The notes under the pieces are model-generated. The model saw nothing but the letters and a program-made list of their open reading frames with translations, did not search any database and had not been told where the DNA came from. A program made the position numbers and the translations under genes. From Olsenella uli (lineage in GTDB: Bacteria > Actinomycetota > Coriobacteriia > Coriobacteriales > Atopobiaceae), in NCBI RefSeq assembly GCF_901212655.1, contig NZ_CAAKON010000053.1, positions 1 through 64,000 on the forward strand: a stretch of 64,000 nt of DNA, read 5' to 3'. Each line of letters begins with the position of its first letter. Position 1 is the stretch's first letter. Below are positions 1 to 8,752 of this stretch, piece after piece.

Positions 1-26
1 GCCCGGAAGCCGTGAGGCTTCCGGGC
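1..26. terminator. Perfect 10-bp hairpin at window edge
   Basis: GCCCGGAAGC and GCTTCCGGGC form a perfect 10-bp stem around a 6-nt loop. It is cut off by the window edge, so a T-tract on the minus-strand side cannot be seen. It probably terminates a transcript from an adjacent gene. Confidence 0.5.
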
Positions 27-90
27 CCGTCGCGCTCGGCTGCGGGGACCGGGCGCCATGCCGAAGTGGCAGTGATAATCGGAGCCACTC

Positions 91-122
91 GTCCGGGGCG
101 CCGCGCGCACGGCGCCCCGGAC
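91..122 (-). terminator. Hairpin downstream of the phosphoesterase gene
   Basis: A perfect 12-bp stem (GTCCGGGGCGCC / GGCGCCCCGGAC, 8-nt loop) starts 43 bp beyond the stop codon of the minus-strand phosphoesterase gene. No T-run follows on either strand, so it may be an inefficient terminator or an mRNA 3'-end stabiliser. Confidence 0.5.
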
Positions 123-164
123 ACCTTACGGCTGCCGTTTGGCGGGCCCCGCCAGGCGAGCTCG

Positions 165-3100
165 CTACTTGGCGAGGCCGCTCTTTGCGTAGAGCTGCGC
201 GGCATCGTCGGCCGAGAGTGCCTTGCCGTAGATGCGTGCGAAGGCGATGGCCGTGTTGCGGGCGGCCGGGTACTCCGGGCCGCCGTTGTTCCTGGACTCC
301 CCGGCGCCGATGTAGATGGTGTTGGACTTCTCCTGGCTGCCGACGGCCTGGGCGTCGGGGCTGTTGATGCTCTGCGTGCCGTTCACGTACAGCGTCATCC
401 GAGCCTCGCCAGAGACGGTCCCCGCGTTGTCGTTCACGGCGACGACGTGGTACCAGGTGTTGGCCTGGACACCGCTCACGCTCACGGTCTTAGATGAGCT
501 CGCGCCCTGCTTCACCTCGAAGGTGAGCTTCGCGCCGTTGTCCTTGTCAAGGTAAAGGCCCATGCCATCGTTCTGCACGTTGTCAAACAGGCCGCGCTGG
601 TTCTTGCCGTCGGCCTTGGCGCTCGGCACCTTGAAGAGCAGCTCCATTGTGAAGCCATTCTGCATCGCCGAGTAGTCGTCCTCGGTGAGCTTGTAGCCCA
701 GGCCGCCCTTGCCGTCCATCATCGCGACGGGCTGGCGCAGCGTCTTGTCCATGCGCGTGCCACCGCGGTAGCGCGAGCGGTCTGGGGCGTGCTTGCCCGT
801 CCAGTCCTGCGCGGAGCGGCGGCGGAAGTCGACGTTGAGGATGTCGGCGCCGGCGACCTCGGCTGCGACGACGGTGACGGCGACGCTCGCCGTGGTGCCG
901 TTGACCATCGCGCTGATGTTGGCGGTGCCGAGCGTGACGGCGGTCACGAGGCCGCTCTGTGCGTCAACAGTCGCGACGGACTCGTTGTCGGAGCTCCACT
1001 TGCCGTCGTAGGCGGCGTAGGTCTGCGGGGCGTTGCTCTGGTAGGTGGCGGTGAGCTGGAGCGTCTTGCCGAGCTGCAGCTTGGCGGCGTTCTCGCTCAC
1101 GCTGTCGCCAGAGATCACGACCTCGCCGGTCAGCGCACCCGTGCCCACGGTGAAGCCGAAGTGGTGGTCGCCCTGGTTCTCGAGGCCGGCCGAGGGGTCG
1201 ACCTTCGAGGCGTCGGGCTCGGTGCCGCTCTCGGCGTCATCGCCCGGCTTGGCGGTGTTGTCGTCCTCGGTGAGGGTGTAGAGGATTGGCATCACAAACG
1301 TGCGCAGCGCCGGGATGTCGGGGATGGCCATGCCGGGGGTGCTGTCCGAGCCGGCGAGGGCGGAGACGAGCTTGTCGGCGGTGCCGTAGTTGCTCGAGAG
1401 CAGTTTCTTGATGATGCTGGTGAAGACCGCGCCGGCATCGATGCTCGCGAGCTTGGTCGCGTCGGTGTGGATCGCGGCGAGGATGAGCATGAGGTCGGCG
1501 GCCTTGGCCTGTCCGGCGTCGTCGGCATTGCCGTCCACGGCCTTGCGGATGAACGAGATGAGCGAGCCGTCGTTCTCGACCTTGTTGCCGTCGGCGTCCA
1601 CGCCCGTGTTCGTGTTCATCGCGTCGAGGGCGGTCTGCACCCAGGCGTCGCGCTTCTCGTCGCCCTTGAGGTGGTCGGCGTAGGCGTAGTTGATGATGCC
1701 AAGCAGGTTCTCGCTGGGGTTCGCCGGAATCGGGGCGTCGCAGGCGTCGACGAGGATGCGCTGGACCGTGTCGAGCAGCTTGGCGCCCTCGACGCCGTTG
1801 TTCGTGATGATCGCGTCGAGGTCGGCGAACACCGCGTTGAGGAAAGTGTCGAGCGAGACGTCGCCCGTGGCGGAGATGGTGGCGTTGAGGTTCACCACGG
1901 CGGCGGGCATGACGCCGCCGTTCTCGGCCACGGTGTCGTACACGATCTGCGCAGCGCGCGCGTCCTGCTCGGGCGTGGTCGCAAGGGTGATGGCCGCGGT
2001 GCTTGCGTTGTCGGTGTTGTTGATGGTGATGAGGCTGTTCGCGGTGTTGTACCAGATGCTGATGGCCTTGCCGAGCACCGTCTGGTACGTCATGCCGAGT
2101 GCAAGGTCCTTGTTCGGTACGGCAATCTTCAGCCCCGCGTCCACACTCGTGTATCCGGCGTCCGTCAGGTACTTCGCCAGGAACTTGAAGACGGCGCCGT
2201 TGAGCTGGTCGGCCGTGAGCTCCTCGGTCGCGTCCGGCGCGAGCGTTGAGCTCAGCATGCTTGCGAGCAGTGCCTTGATGCCGCCACCGGGGATCTTCAG
2301 GCTCTCGATGAAGTGCGGGCCGTCCGTGGCCTCGATGTACTTGAGCGCCATGGCGCCGTACACGCCCACGACGTTGGTGAGCAGCGCCTTGGAGATGAGG
2401 CGCTCGTGGCCGAACTCCGTGATGTCGGCAATCTCGGCCTGAGCGGGCGTGCCGGCGTCGTCCCAGTTGGCGAGCGAGCCGTCCTCGTTCTTCAGCGTAT
2501 AGGTCACCGCGCCCAGCTTGTGCGAGGCGAAGGCGAGGGTCGCGCCCGTGGCGCCGTCCGCGTCCTTTCCGAAGTTCAGCGTGAGGTAGCGGATGTCGGA
2601 CGGGTAAGTGATGGTGGCGCAGGTCTCGATGTCGTAGATGGCGGGTACGGCGGTGGGGTGGTTCGACGTGTCCCGGAACTCGGGGAACTGGTGCACCGCC
2701 ACGTCGTTGGCGTGCATGTGGCCGGTGAGCACGCAGCTGATACCCGCCCACGCGTAGTACCGGGCCACCACGTCGTAGTCCTCGACGAGGTAGTCGGCGA
2801 AGATAGTCGGCTCCTGGCCGAAGTGCGCCACGATGCCGTGGTGCTGCATGGCGAAGACGACGTCGCCGTTGTTCTTGGCGTCCTGCGCCTTCTTGAGGAT
2901 CCAGGGCAGCAGGCCCGTCGTGCCGAGTTGGCTCGGGTCGAACACGGCGTTGCCGTCGGCGTCCTTGGGCACGCCGGTGATGCGGCCGTGGGTCTCGTGC
3001 TCGTCGGTGCCGGTGTCGGTGGTGTCGTAGGAGTAGCGGCAGGAGTCGACGCAGATCATCGTGACCTTGGTGCCGTCCGTGCCGTCGAAGTGCGTGACGT

Positions 3101-3761
3101 AGGAGGCGGCACCGGCCGTGGCGTCGTGGCCGGGCTCGGGCTGCGGGTAGTACGAGCTGTTGACGTAGAGCTCGTCCGCGTCGTTGTAGCCGCATTTGCC
3201 GTAGTAGGTGTCGCTGCGGAACTCGGAGGGCTTGACGGTGCCGGCCGGGGCGGCCTCGCCGTTGGCGGCGATCTCCTTGAAGTTGCGGCCGTCGACGTTG
3301 TTGTTGATGTCGTGGTTGCCGTTGATGATGCGGACGACGCAGCCCTCGGCGCTGTCGCCGGCGGCCTGGAGCAGCTTGGTGCGCACCTCGTTGTGGCAGA
3401 CTTGCTCGCCGTCCTTGGTGAGGTCGCCGGAGACGAAGATGGCGTTCGGCTTGTAGGCGCGTACGTCCTGGAGCGCCTTGTCGAGGATGTCGGCGCTCTG
3501 GCGGAAGAGCTTGCGGTCGGAGTTCTCCGCGGAGTGGAACGCGTCGTTCTCGGCGAAGAGCGTGTGCGACATGTAGTGGATGTCGGAGAGAATCGCGACC
3601 TTCACGGTGTTGGCGTAGGGCGCGGCGGCAGAGGCCTCCTCCGCCGCGTAGGCGGCCTCGGGGTCCTGGGCGAAGGCCCAGGCGAATGCGGCGGCGCCGG
3701 CTCCGGCGAGCGCCAGGCGCATGAAGCCGCGACGCGAGATATTCGGGTTGAGTTGGGCCAT
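165..3761 (-). CDS. Tat-exported calcineurin-like metallophosphoesterase with Ig-like and LamG-like domains
   Basis: This 1198-residue secreted protein starts at an ATG preceded by GAAGGA. The N-terminus has a twin-arginine signal (SRRGFMRLA, R10/R11) and an Ala-rich stretch with likely cleavage near residues 38-41. The metallophosphoesterase metal sites are complete: DIH (60-62), SGD (111-113), GNHD (148-151), HH (307-308) and GHMH (347-350). A helical region of unknown function follows. Near the C-terminus are a Big_2-like Ig domain (motif SVATVDAQSGLVTA) and a terminal LamG/concanavalin-like fold (motifs WYHVVAV and IYIGAG). There is no LPxTG or late membrane span, so it is probably released or non-covalently wall-bound. 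The substrate, a phosphodiester or nucleotide, is not evident. The catalytic-domain call is firm and the accessory domains are inferred from motif pattern. Confidence 0.85.
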   Translation of the reverse strand: MAQLNPNISRRGFMRLALAGAGAAAFAWAFAQDPEAAYAAEEASAAAPYANTVKVAILSDIHYMSHTLFAENDAFHSAENSDRKLFRQSADILDKALQDVRAYKPNAIFVSGDLTKDGEQVCHNEVRTKLLQAAGDSAEGCVVRIINGNHDINNNVDGRNFKEIAANGEAAPAGTVKPSEFRSDTYYGKCGYNDADELYVNSSYYPQPEPGHDATAGAASYVTHFDGTDGTKVTMICVDSCRYSYDTTDTGTDEHETHGRITGVPKDADGNAVFDPSQLGTTGLLPWILKKAQDAKNNGDVVFAMQHHGIVAHFGQEPTIFADYLVEDYDVVARYYAWAGISCVLTGHMHANDVAVHQFPEFRDTSNHPTAVPAIYDIETCATITYPSDIRYLTLNFGKDADGATGATLAFASHKLGAVTYTLKNEDGSLANWDDAGTPAQAEIADITEFGHERLISKALLTNVVGVYGAMALKYIEATDGPHFIESLKIPGGGIKALLASMLSSTLAPDATEELTADQLNGAVFKFLAKYLTDAGYTSVDAGLKIAVPNKDLALGMTYQTVLGKAISIWYNTANSLITINNTDNASTAAITLATTPEQDARAAQIVYDTVAENGGVMPAAVVNLNATISATGDVSLDTFLNAVFADLDAIITNNGVEGAKLLDTVQRILVDACDAPIPANPSENLLGIINYAYADHLKGDEKRDAWVQTALDAMNTNTGVDADGNKVENDGSLISFIRKAVDGNADDAGQAKAADLMLILAAIHTDATKLASIDAGAVFTSIIKKLLSSNYGTADKLVSALAGSDSTPGMAIPDIPALRTFVMPILYTLTEDDNTAKPGDDAESGTEPDASKVDPSAGLENQGDHHFGFTVGTGALTGEVVISGDSVSENAAKLQLGKTLQLTATYQSNAPQTYAAYDGKWSSDNESVATVDAQSGLVTAVTLGTANISAMVNGTTASVAVTVVAAEVAGADILNVDFRRRSAQDWTGKHAPDRSRYRGGTRMDKTLRQPVAMMDGKGGLGYKLTEDDYSAMQNGFTMELLFKVPSAKADGKNQRGLFDNVQNDGMGLYLDKDNGAKLTFEVKQGASSSKTVSVSGVQANTWYHVVAVNDNAGTVSGEARMTLYVNGTQSINSPDAQAVGSQEKSNTIYIGAGESRNNGGPEYPAARNTAIAFARIYGKALSADDAAQLYAKSGLAK

Positions 3762-4184
3762 GAACGTCCTTCTTTCTCGTTTTGGGGTGGGCGCGCCCCA
3801 GCCAATCGGCATAGGCCTGCAGAAAGGCCAGACGGGCCTAGCATGGACGCTCGCGTGCATAAAAGTGAAACAGGCTTGTATGAAATCTGTAATGCTGACG
3901 TAAAGGTGGAAAATCTGTTTCGCGTTTCCCGAAATACGAACCTGACAATCAATCAAAAAAATGGGAAATAGGTAAACAAGCTGGTAAATAAACATTTCTC
4001 AATTAAAGATGGAAGAAGTTGACCAGAAGGCGGTAGCCCTTACGCAAGCGTTACAGAAACGGGGGAGGGCCACCTTTTGGAATTGCCTACACTGTGGTCT
4101 GTCTTTTTCCTGAATGCATATTCGGTGGTTTCAGATGCGCCATCACAGGGGCGGCGCACCGTTGACGAGGGGAGCAAGAGGGAC
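3762..4184. other. Divergent intergenic region, AT-rich
   Basis: About 420 bp separate the phosphoesterase gene (leftward) from the beta-helix surface protein gene (rightward). The segment 3880-4030 is clearly more AT-rich than its surroundings and presumably carries both promoters. A TACACT hexamer near 4089 could be a -10 for the rightward gene, but I see no good -35. No gene is supported. Confidence 0.4.
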
Positions 4185-6599
4185 ATGAAGAAGAGTGCTT
4201 GGGGTGGGGTGACTCCTCGTATCACGCGCGCCGCAAGTGCCGTGATCCTCGGTCTCGCCCTCACGGCAACGCCCGTGTTCGCGGTTGCCGCCGAGCAGCC
4301 CGCGACCACTGCCGCGGCCACCACGCAGGACGCCGCGACCACCAAGGCTGCCCAGTCCGAGACCACGGCTGCAACTACGGCCACGGCCACCACGCAGGCG
4401 GCCACGACCGCCTCGGACACCCAGCAGGCCACGGCTACCGCTGACAACGGCGCGGCCGATACCGTCCAGCCCGCGGCTGGTGCGGTCGATACCGTCCAGG
4501 TAACCCGCGGTGGCCAGCAGTTCATCGATGCTGTCAAAAGCGGGGCTTCCACCATTGAGCTCACCGGTAACGGCGAGGATGGCAATGGCCTGTTCAACTT
4601 TTTCCATACCAGCATTTTTGGTAAGCCCTCTTATAGCGCAACGTTTGGCACCACCCCCGAGTCCGTCAACATCGACCACGACGTGACCATCGTCAACAAG
4701 ACCGGCAACCCGGATGCGTACCTCTACGGCATCGAGTTCAACGTTGCCGATCGTGCCAAGCTCACGTTCCAGGACGTCAATATCAACGACGCCCGCAACG
4801 AGGGTTCGCCCCTTGGTGCGGTCAAGCCCATTACGGTTCAGCCCGGCGGCTCTTTCGAGACCAAGGGCACCGGCGACATCGTGTCCGATAACGGTAGGGG
4901 TGAAGCCTACACCATCAAGCTTGTCTCGAGCAGCGATGCCAGCAAGCCTGCGACGGCAGTGCTCGGTGCTGCCCCGTCGGGCTTTATGGGCCAGGTCGAG
5001 GGTGGGACCGGCTGGACGGAAGACAACAAGGGCAACTACGGCGGAACCTATTGCGTAACCGCCGGGAACAACAGCAAGCTGACCATCACCGACGGTCGCT
5101 TCACGGCCGAGAATGCCAAGTATCAGGCAATCCAGTCGTACGGCACCGTCGTGATCAACCCGACCGACGATGCAAGCTTTAACGCGAATGGCAACGGTGA
5201 CGACCTCGGCACCGTCCGTATCGACGGTACGAATAACGGCCAGCCGACGGGTGCGAAGCTCGTTGCGCATGACACCCAGTTCGGCTACATCGCGCCGGGC
5301 GGGCGTGCCAAGATCGGAGATGTGAATATCAAAGCGACGCTTCAGCTCGAGGGTGCCGCAAAGGCGTATCTGACGGACAGCGTCGTGTCCGACATCCCCG
5401 CCGATAGCCAGGTCGGCGAGCTTCCGGCTGTCTATCTGGATACGGCCGCTAATTTGTACGAGCAGGAGACAACCGAATCTAACGGCCCGGTTACCTTCAG
5501 CACGAGCTCCGACACCCCGAGCTTCGGCGGCTTCAAGTCCGAGTACGTCGGCGATCACCTCACGTCCGGCCAGTACAAGGCGTCCGCGCGCTTCGACAGC
5601 CAGAACGCGGTATCCGAGAGTGTGACGGATGCGAGCAAGAGCCGTGGTCTGTGGAAGCTCGCTGGCCAGGCGAGCGTTGATGACCTGGAGAAGCTGGTCG
5701 CTGCGAAGGCGGACAAGCTGACCGACGGGGCCACGGAGTCTGCGACCGATCCCAGCGATGCCGCTCAGGGCGCCACGGTGACGGCGAACCTCCCGCTTGG
5801 CAAGCCCCAGGTGTACGGCAAGTACGAGATTGCCAAGAATGCTGACACGAGCATCGAGGGCGATGGCCACGCGTATGCCTACAGCCCGGTCCATGACCTC
5901 CAGGCCGGCTGGGACGTGAGCGCCTACCGTGCCAATGGCACCTACACCGCGCCTAAGGCCGGCGCCACCTCCGGCATCGAGGGAGACACCGCCCCCGACG
6001 GCTACGTCTTCGCCGGTTGGTACACCCGTGGCGGCGACCTTCGTACGGGTACGGCCAATAACGGCTACGTCTCCGACGTTCTCCCGAAGGAGCTGCAGTT
6101 GAAGGAGGGCGCTGCCGACCAGGCTGCGCTCGTAAAGGATGCTACCGCCGGCTACGCATACGCAAAGTTCGTCCCGGCCTCTCTGCTTGATGTCAAGAGC
6201 GAGGGTCCCACGACCAAGCCGACCGGCGGCTCCACGTGGATTGCACGCTTCATGATTGCGAAGGAAAGCTACAACTACAACGGTGCCACCTTCAAGATTG
6301 AGGAGCTTGACAACACGGGCGCGGCGACCGGTCGTAAGGCGGTCATCAATACCCTTAACAACTGGGATTACGTTACGGCCAATGGTGCCAAGACTTATGC
6401 GAGCGATGTGTATGCCAAGCAGCTGCCTGAGGGCTTTAGCTCTCCGCTTCTGTGGTGCAGGGCCTACCTCAAAGGCATAGCGGCAGACTTCGATGGCTCC
6501 TTCAAGGTGACCCCCTCGTGGACCACGATGGACGGCACGGTTGTCACTGGTCCGTCTGAGACCATTGGCGCCGTGAAACTACTTGAGGGTGCCAAGTAA
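4185..6599 (+). CDS. Secreted beta-helix-like surface protein with Thr/Ala-rich stalk
   Basis: This is an 804-residue exported protein of unknown function. The chosen ATG follows AGAGGG and gives a classical signal peptide: KK, then a hydrophobic core ILGLALTATPVFA with likely cleavage near residue 36. Residues 38-92 are a Thr/Ala/Gln low-complexity stalk. From about 105 to 440 there are repeated short beta-strand motifs with Gly/Asn turns, resembling right-handed beta-helix adhesin or pectate-lyase-like folds. A GYVFAGWYT motif near residue 606 resembles the InlB B / Listeria-Bacteroides repeat. No sortase motif or C-terminal membrane span is visible. It is the first gene of the co-directional cluster running to 8594. 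An adhesin-like or cell-envelope role is inference only. Confidence 0.75.
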   Translation: MKKSAWGGVTPRITRAASAVILGLALTATPVFAVAAEQPATTAAATTQDAATTKAAQSETTAATTATATTQAATTASDTQQATATADNGAADTVQPAAGAVDTVQVTRGGQQFIDAVKSGASTIELTGNGEDGNGLFNFFHTSIFGKPSYSATFGTTPESVNIDHDVTIVNKTGNPDAYLYGIEFNVADRAKLTFQDVNINDARNEGSPLGAVKPITVQPGGSFETKGTGDIVSDNGRGEAYTIKLVSSSDASKPATAVLGAAPSGFMGQVEGGTGWTEDNKGNYGGTYCVTAGNNSKLTITDGRFTAENAKYQAIQSYGTVVINPTDDASFNANGNGDDLGTVRIDGTNNGQPTGAKLVAHDTQFGYIAPGGRAKIGDVNIKATLQLEGAAKAYLTDSVVSDIPADSQVGELPAVYLDTAANLYEQETTESNGPVTFSTSSDTPSFGGFKSEYVGDHLTSGQYKASARFDSQNAVSESVTDASKSRGLWKLAGQASVDDLEKLVAAKADKLTDGATESATDPSDAAQGATVTANLPLGKPQVYGKYEIAKNADTSIEGDGHAYAYSPVHDLQAGWDVSAYRANGTYTAPKAGATSGIEGDTAPDGYVFAGWYTRGGDLRTGTANNGYVSDVLPKELQLKEGAADQAALVKDATAGYAYAKFVPASLLDVKSEGPTTKPTGGSTWIARFMIAKESYNYNGATFKIEELDNTGAATGRKAVINTLNNWDYVTANGAKTYASDVYAKQLPEGFSSPLLWCRAYLKGIAADFDGSFKVTPSWTTMDGTVVTGPSETIGAVKLLEGAK

Positions 6600-6643
6600 A
6601 GCAAATGGTGCGCTAGCGCGCGAAGACAAGAGAGGATTTGATA

Positions 6644-6778
6644 ATGAAGCTGTATGACGATCCCGAGATGAAGGTCATTATTATCGGCGCCGATGATATT
6701 CGTACTGACAACGGTGGTACGAGCGGCGAGGATGGCGGCAGCCTCTCGAGCGCTGACGATGGTCTTGGCCTGGAGTAG
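6644..6778 (+). CDS. 44-residue peptide 1 with Y-x-x-P ... DDIRT motif
   Basis: A small gene whose ATG sits 7 nt after a good Shine-Dalgarno (AGAGAGGA); it ends TAG. It lies 44 bp after the surface-protein gene and before the membrane protein, on the same strand. The product begins MKLYDDPEMKV, continues IIIGADDIRTDNGG and ends with an acidic Gly/Ser tail (SSADDGLGLE). Its YDDP-to-IRT segment (18 residues) aligns without gaps to YEEP-to-IRT in peptide 2 (7526-7732). Short peptides with a Y-x-x-P ... D-[IV]-I-x-T pattern are common and uncharacterised in gut Firmicutes and Actinobacteria (general recollection). It could be a RiPP-type or phosphopeptide precursor. Function is not established. 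Confidence 0.65.
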   Translation: MKLYDDPEMKVIIIGADDIRTDNGGTSGEDGGSLSSADDGLGLE

Positions 6779-6864
6779 CAGTAGCGTAACAGCAGAGCTG
6801 CAAAATGATGTGGGTCGGTCGGGATCTTCTGCCCGTCCAGCCTATCTTGGTGCTAGGGGGCGGC

Positions 6865-7515
6865 ATGGGTCGCGAGCGTTTCAAAGGGCCGGGGAATCTC
6901 GTGTCGGGAGGCTCAAGGCATGTTCGGTATGCGAAGCCGGCCGTGACGGGTAGACCTTCCCCCCGGCGCAGAGACGTTGTCGTTGGCATCGGTATCGCGG
7001 TTGCGGTTTGCGTAGTATTGGGCGTGCTGGTTGCCAGGGGGTCACGGTCGGGTTCCGGAATCGGCTCGGCGAGTTCTACGAGCGCCGGTTTGTCTGCGAT
7101 TGTGAATGACTCGACGTCGTCTACGGGAGACTCGAACTCGTCTTCCGCAGCGTCGGATACCGCGTTCGTGCAAGAAGCGGTGAGCGGCGATGCTGGCGCT
7201 TCAGCCGAGGCCGTGCTGCCCTCCGAGGGGGTTGGCTCCTTCGACGATGGTGTCGACACGCAAGCTGACGGGGAACCGGATGGCGGGGCGGTGAATTCTG
7301 GCGTCTCCTCGGTTAAACAGGGTGGCTCCGAATCAGATTGCCAGAAGGACTCCACGGGTGGCTCTGTCACGCAGGGCGCCAACGGCTCGTCTGCCGATAA
7401 ATCCGATTCGGCTCAAGACACCGCAGGCGGTGGGTCCGGTGATGGCTCGTCCTCGAATCAGGGCGGGCAATCAAAGGGCGACGACACACCCGGCTTTGGC
7501 GCAATCATCGATTAG
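6865..7515 (+). CDS. Single-pass membrane protein with Ser/Gly-rich extracytoplasmic tail
   Basis: A 216-residue protein if started at the ATG that follows AGGGGG by 4 nt; an in-frame ATG pair at 6805/6808 lacks such a site. A basic N-terminus (PSPRRR) precedes one hydrophobic segment (DVVVGIGIAVAVCVVLGVLV, about residues 37-57). About 155 residues of low-complexity Ser/Gly/Asp/Thr follow, probably outside the cell. The last residues (GDDTPGFGAIID) resemble the KGDD...IIH stretch of peptide 2 encoded 10 bp downstream. No enzymatic domain is seen. It sits between the two small peptides, so it may carry, present or be a substrate of the same system (inference). Confidence 0.65.
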   Translation: MGRERFKGPGNLVSGGSRHVRYAKPAVTGRPSPRRRDVVVGIGIAVAVCVVLGVLVARGSRSGSGIGSASSTSAGLSAIVNDSTSSTGDSNSSSAASDTAFVQEAVSGDAGASAEAVLPSEGVGSFDDGVDTQADGEPDGGAVNSGVSSVKQGGSESDCQKDSTGGSVTQGANGSSADKSDSAQDTAGGGSGDGSSSNQGGQSKGDDTPGFGAIID

Positions 7516-7525
7516 GGAACACGGC

Positions 7526-7732
7526 ATGGTGACAAATAGCGCGCATGAGGAGTTTAGGGGCGTGTGTGGGAAGTCGTTTGACGCTTGCGTAGTTCCTGCC
7601 GCTGCTTACGAGGAGCCTCGTCTGATTCTCGTGCGCACGCCGGGCGATATAATCAGAACGAGCGGCGGTAAGGGTGACGACCAAGACATGGGCCCAATTA
7701 TCCACGGGCTGGGTCCTGACTCCGAGCTGTAG
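7526..7732 (+). CDS. 68-residue peptide 2 with Y-x-x-P ... DIIRTSGG motif
   Basis: This small gene starts 10 bp after the preceding stop, with AGGGA about 8 nt before the ATG, and ends TAG followed by further stops. The N-terminal half contains two Cys (CGKSFDAC). The C-terminal half reads AAYEEPRLILVRTPGDIIRT and then a Gly/Asp-rich tail ending GLGPDSEL. The tyrosine-to-IRT spacing is the same as in peptide 1 (6644-6778), so the two are probably paralogous substrates or signals. The HPr-kinase-like gene begins 58 bp downstream. A precursor-peptide role is inferred from size, paralogy and context. Confidence 0.6.
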   Translation: MVTNSAHEEFRGVCGKSFDACVVPAAAYEEPRLILVRTPGDIIRTSGGKGDDQDMGPIIHGLGPDSEL

Positions 7733-7790
7733 TAATAGATTCCCGACGTAAGCCATGCCCCATGGCCGCCTCCAGGTTGTGTAGTATGGC

Positions 7791-8594
7791 GTGCGCCGAG
7801 ATGCTCTCAAAAGATGGTTGGATGCGGTGGGTACACGGGCTGAACTGCCAGTTTCGGTGGGTGGGTTTTCTCAGGTCGCAATAGCGCGGTATGTTGAGGC
7901 CTTCGAGGCCTTCGAGTCATTTGCGATTCAGTCATCCAATTGCCCCGGGTTGCGTGACGCGAGCCATGCTCTCGAGATTGATTCCATCCCGGCTGCGTTG
8001 GACTGGGAGCGCAGCAATCCGTCTGGCAATCGAGTGCTTGCCGATATGGACGGCCTTTACAAGGCGTTTGGCGACATGTTGCCCCTGCGTCATCGCATCA
8101 TCTTCCACGGCGTCGCGATGAAGTATCGCAGTGCTGGCTATGTCTTCACGGCTTCGAGTGGAACGGGCAAGAGCACGCATGCGTTCCTCTGGCAACGCTA
8201 TCTCGGCCGCGCCGCGCATATCCTGAGCGGCGACAAGCCGGTTGTCTCCGGGGGCGGAGAGTGCGCTTCCGACGTTACCGTGTGGGGATCGCCGTGGGGC
8301 GGCAAGGAGCGAATCTTTGAGAACGACTCGGCGCCGCTGCGGGGTGTCTGCCTCATCAGGCGTGGGCGCACGTGTTCCATTCGTCGCGTGGAGCCGTTCG
8401 AGTTCCTGGACACTATGCTCCGCCAGACCTTTATGCCCTTCGACGAGCCTGCCGCCTCGCGAGCGCTCGAGGTCATCGATGCCGTCTTGACCAACGTGCC
8501 CCTTTGGGAGCTCACCTGCAATATATCGGAGGATGCCGTCCGCACAAGCTTCGAGGCGCTGACCGGGCTGAGTTACGAGGCACATCGTATCTAA
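7791..8594 (+). CDS. HPr-kinase/PEPCK-like P-loop protein
   Basis: A protein of up to 267 residues from GTG; the start is uncertain because no clear Shine-Dalgarno precedes 7791, and an in-frame GTG lies near 7827. It has a Walker A motif (ASSGTGKSTHAFLW), a following acidic GDKPVV strand like the HPr-kinase Walker B, a SPWGGKE loop, and a C-terminal ELTCNISEDAVRTSFEAL segment. These fit the HprK-like proteins found in gut Clostridia and in modified-peptide clusters, where some relatives phosphorylate precursor peptides (family knowledge). It is not the HPr kinase of sugar regulation: it lacks that enzyme's N-terminal domain. The position after two paralogous small peptides suggests they are its substrates (inference). 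Confidence 0.75.
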   Translation: MRRDALKRWLDAVGTRAELPVSVGGFSQVAIARYVEAFEAFESFAIQSSNCPGLRDASHALEIDSIPAALDWERSNPSGNRVLADMDGLYKAFGDMLPLRHRIIFHGVAMKYRSAGYVFTASSGTGKSTHAFLWQRYLGRAAHILSGDKPVVSGGGECASDVTVWGSPWGGKERIFENDSAPLRGVCLIRRGRTCSIRRVEPFEFLDTMLRQTFMPFDEPAASRALEVIDAVLTNVPLWELTCNISEDAVRTSFEALTGLSYEAHRI

Positions 8595-8752
8595 GGGCTT
8601 TCGCGCGGAAATGAAGCCCACAAGAATCCTGGCAGGTGAAGCGCGCCTCGCCAACGGCATGGGGCGGGCCATGCGTTAGGCAGAGAAGCTGCTGGCAAGC
8701 GGCATTTCGCTCCAAAGTGATTCTCCCATGTCGAGGAGCGTATGAGGCGTGC

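Noticed and set aside
8611..8679. A 22-codon ORF after the HPr-kinase-like gene
   Set aside because: No Shine-Dalgarno and no resemblance to the two YxxP peptides.
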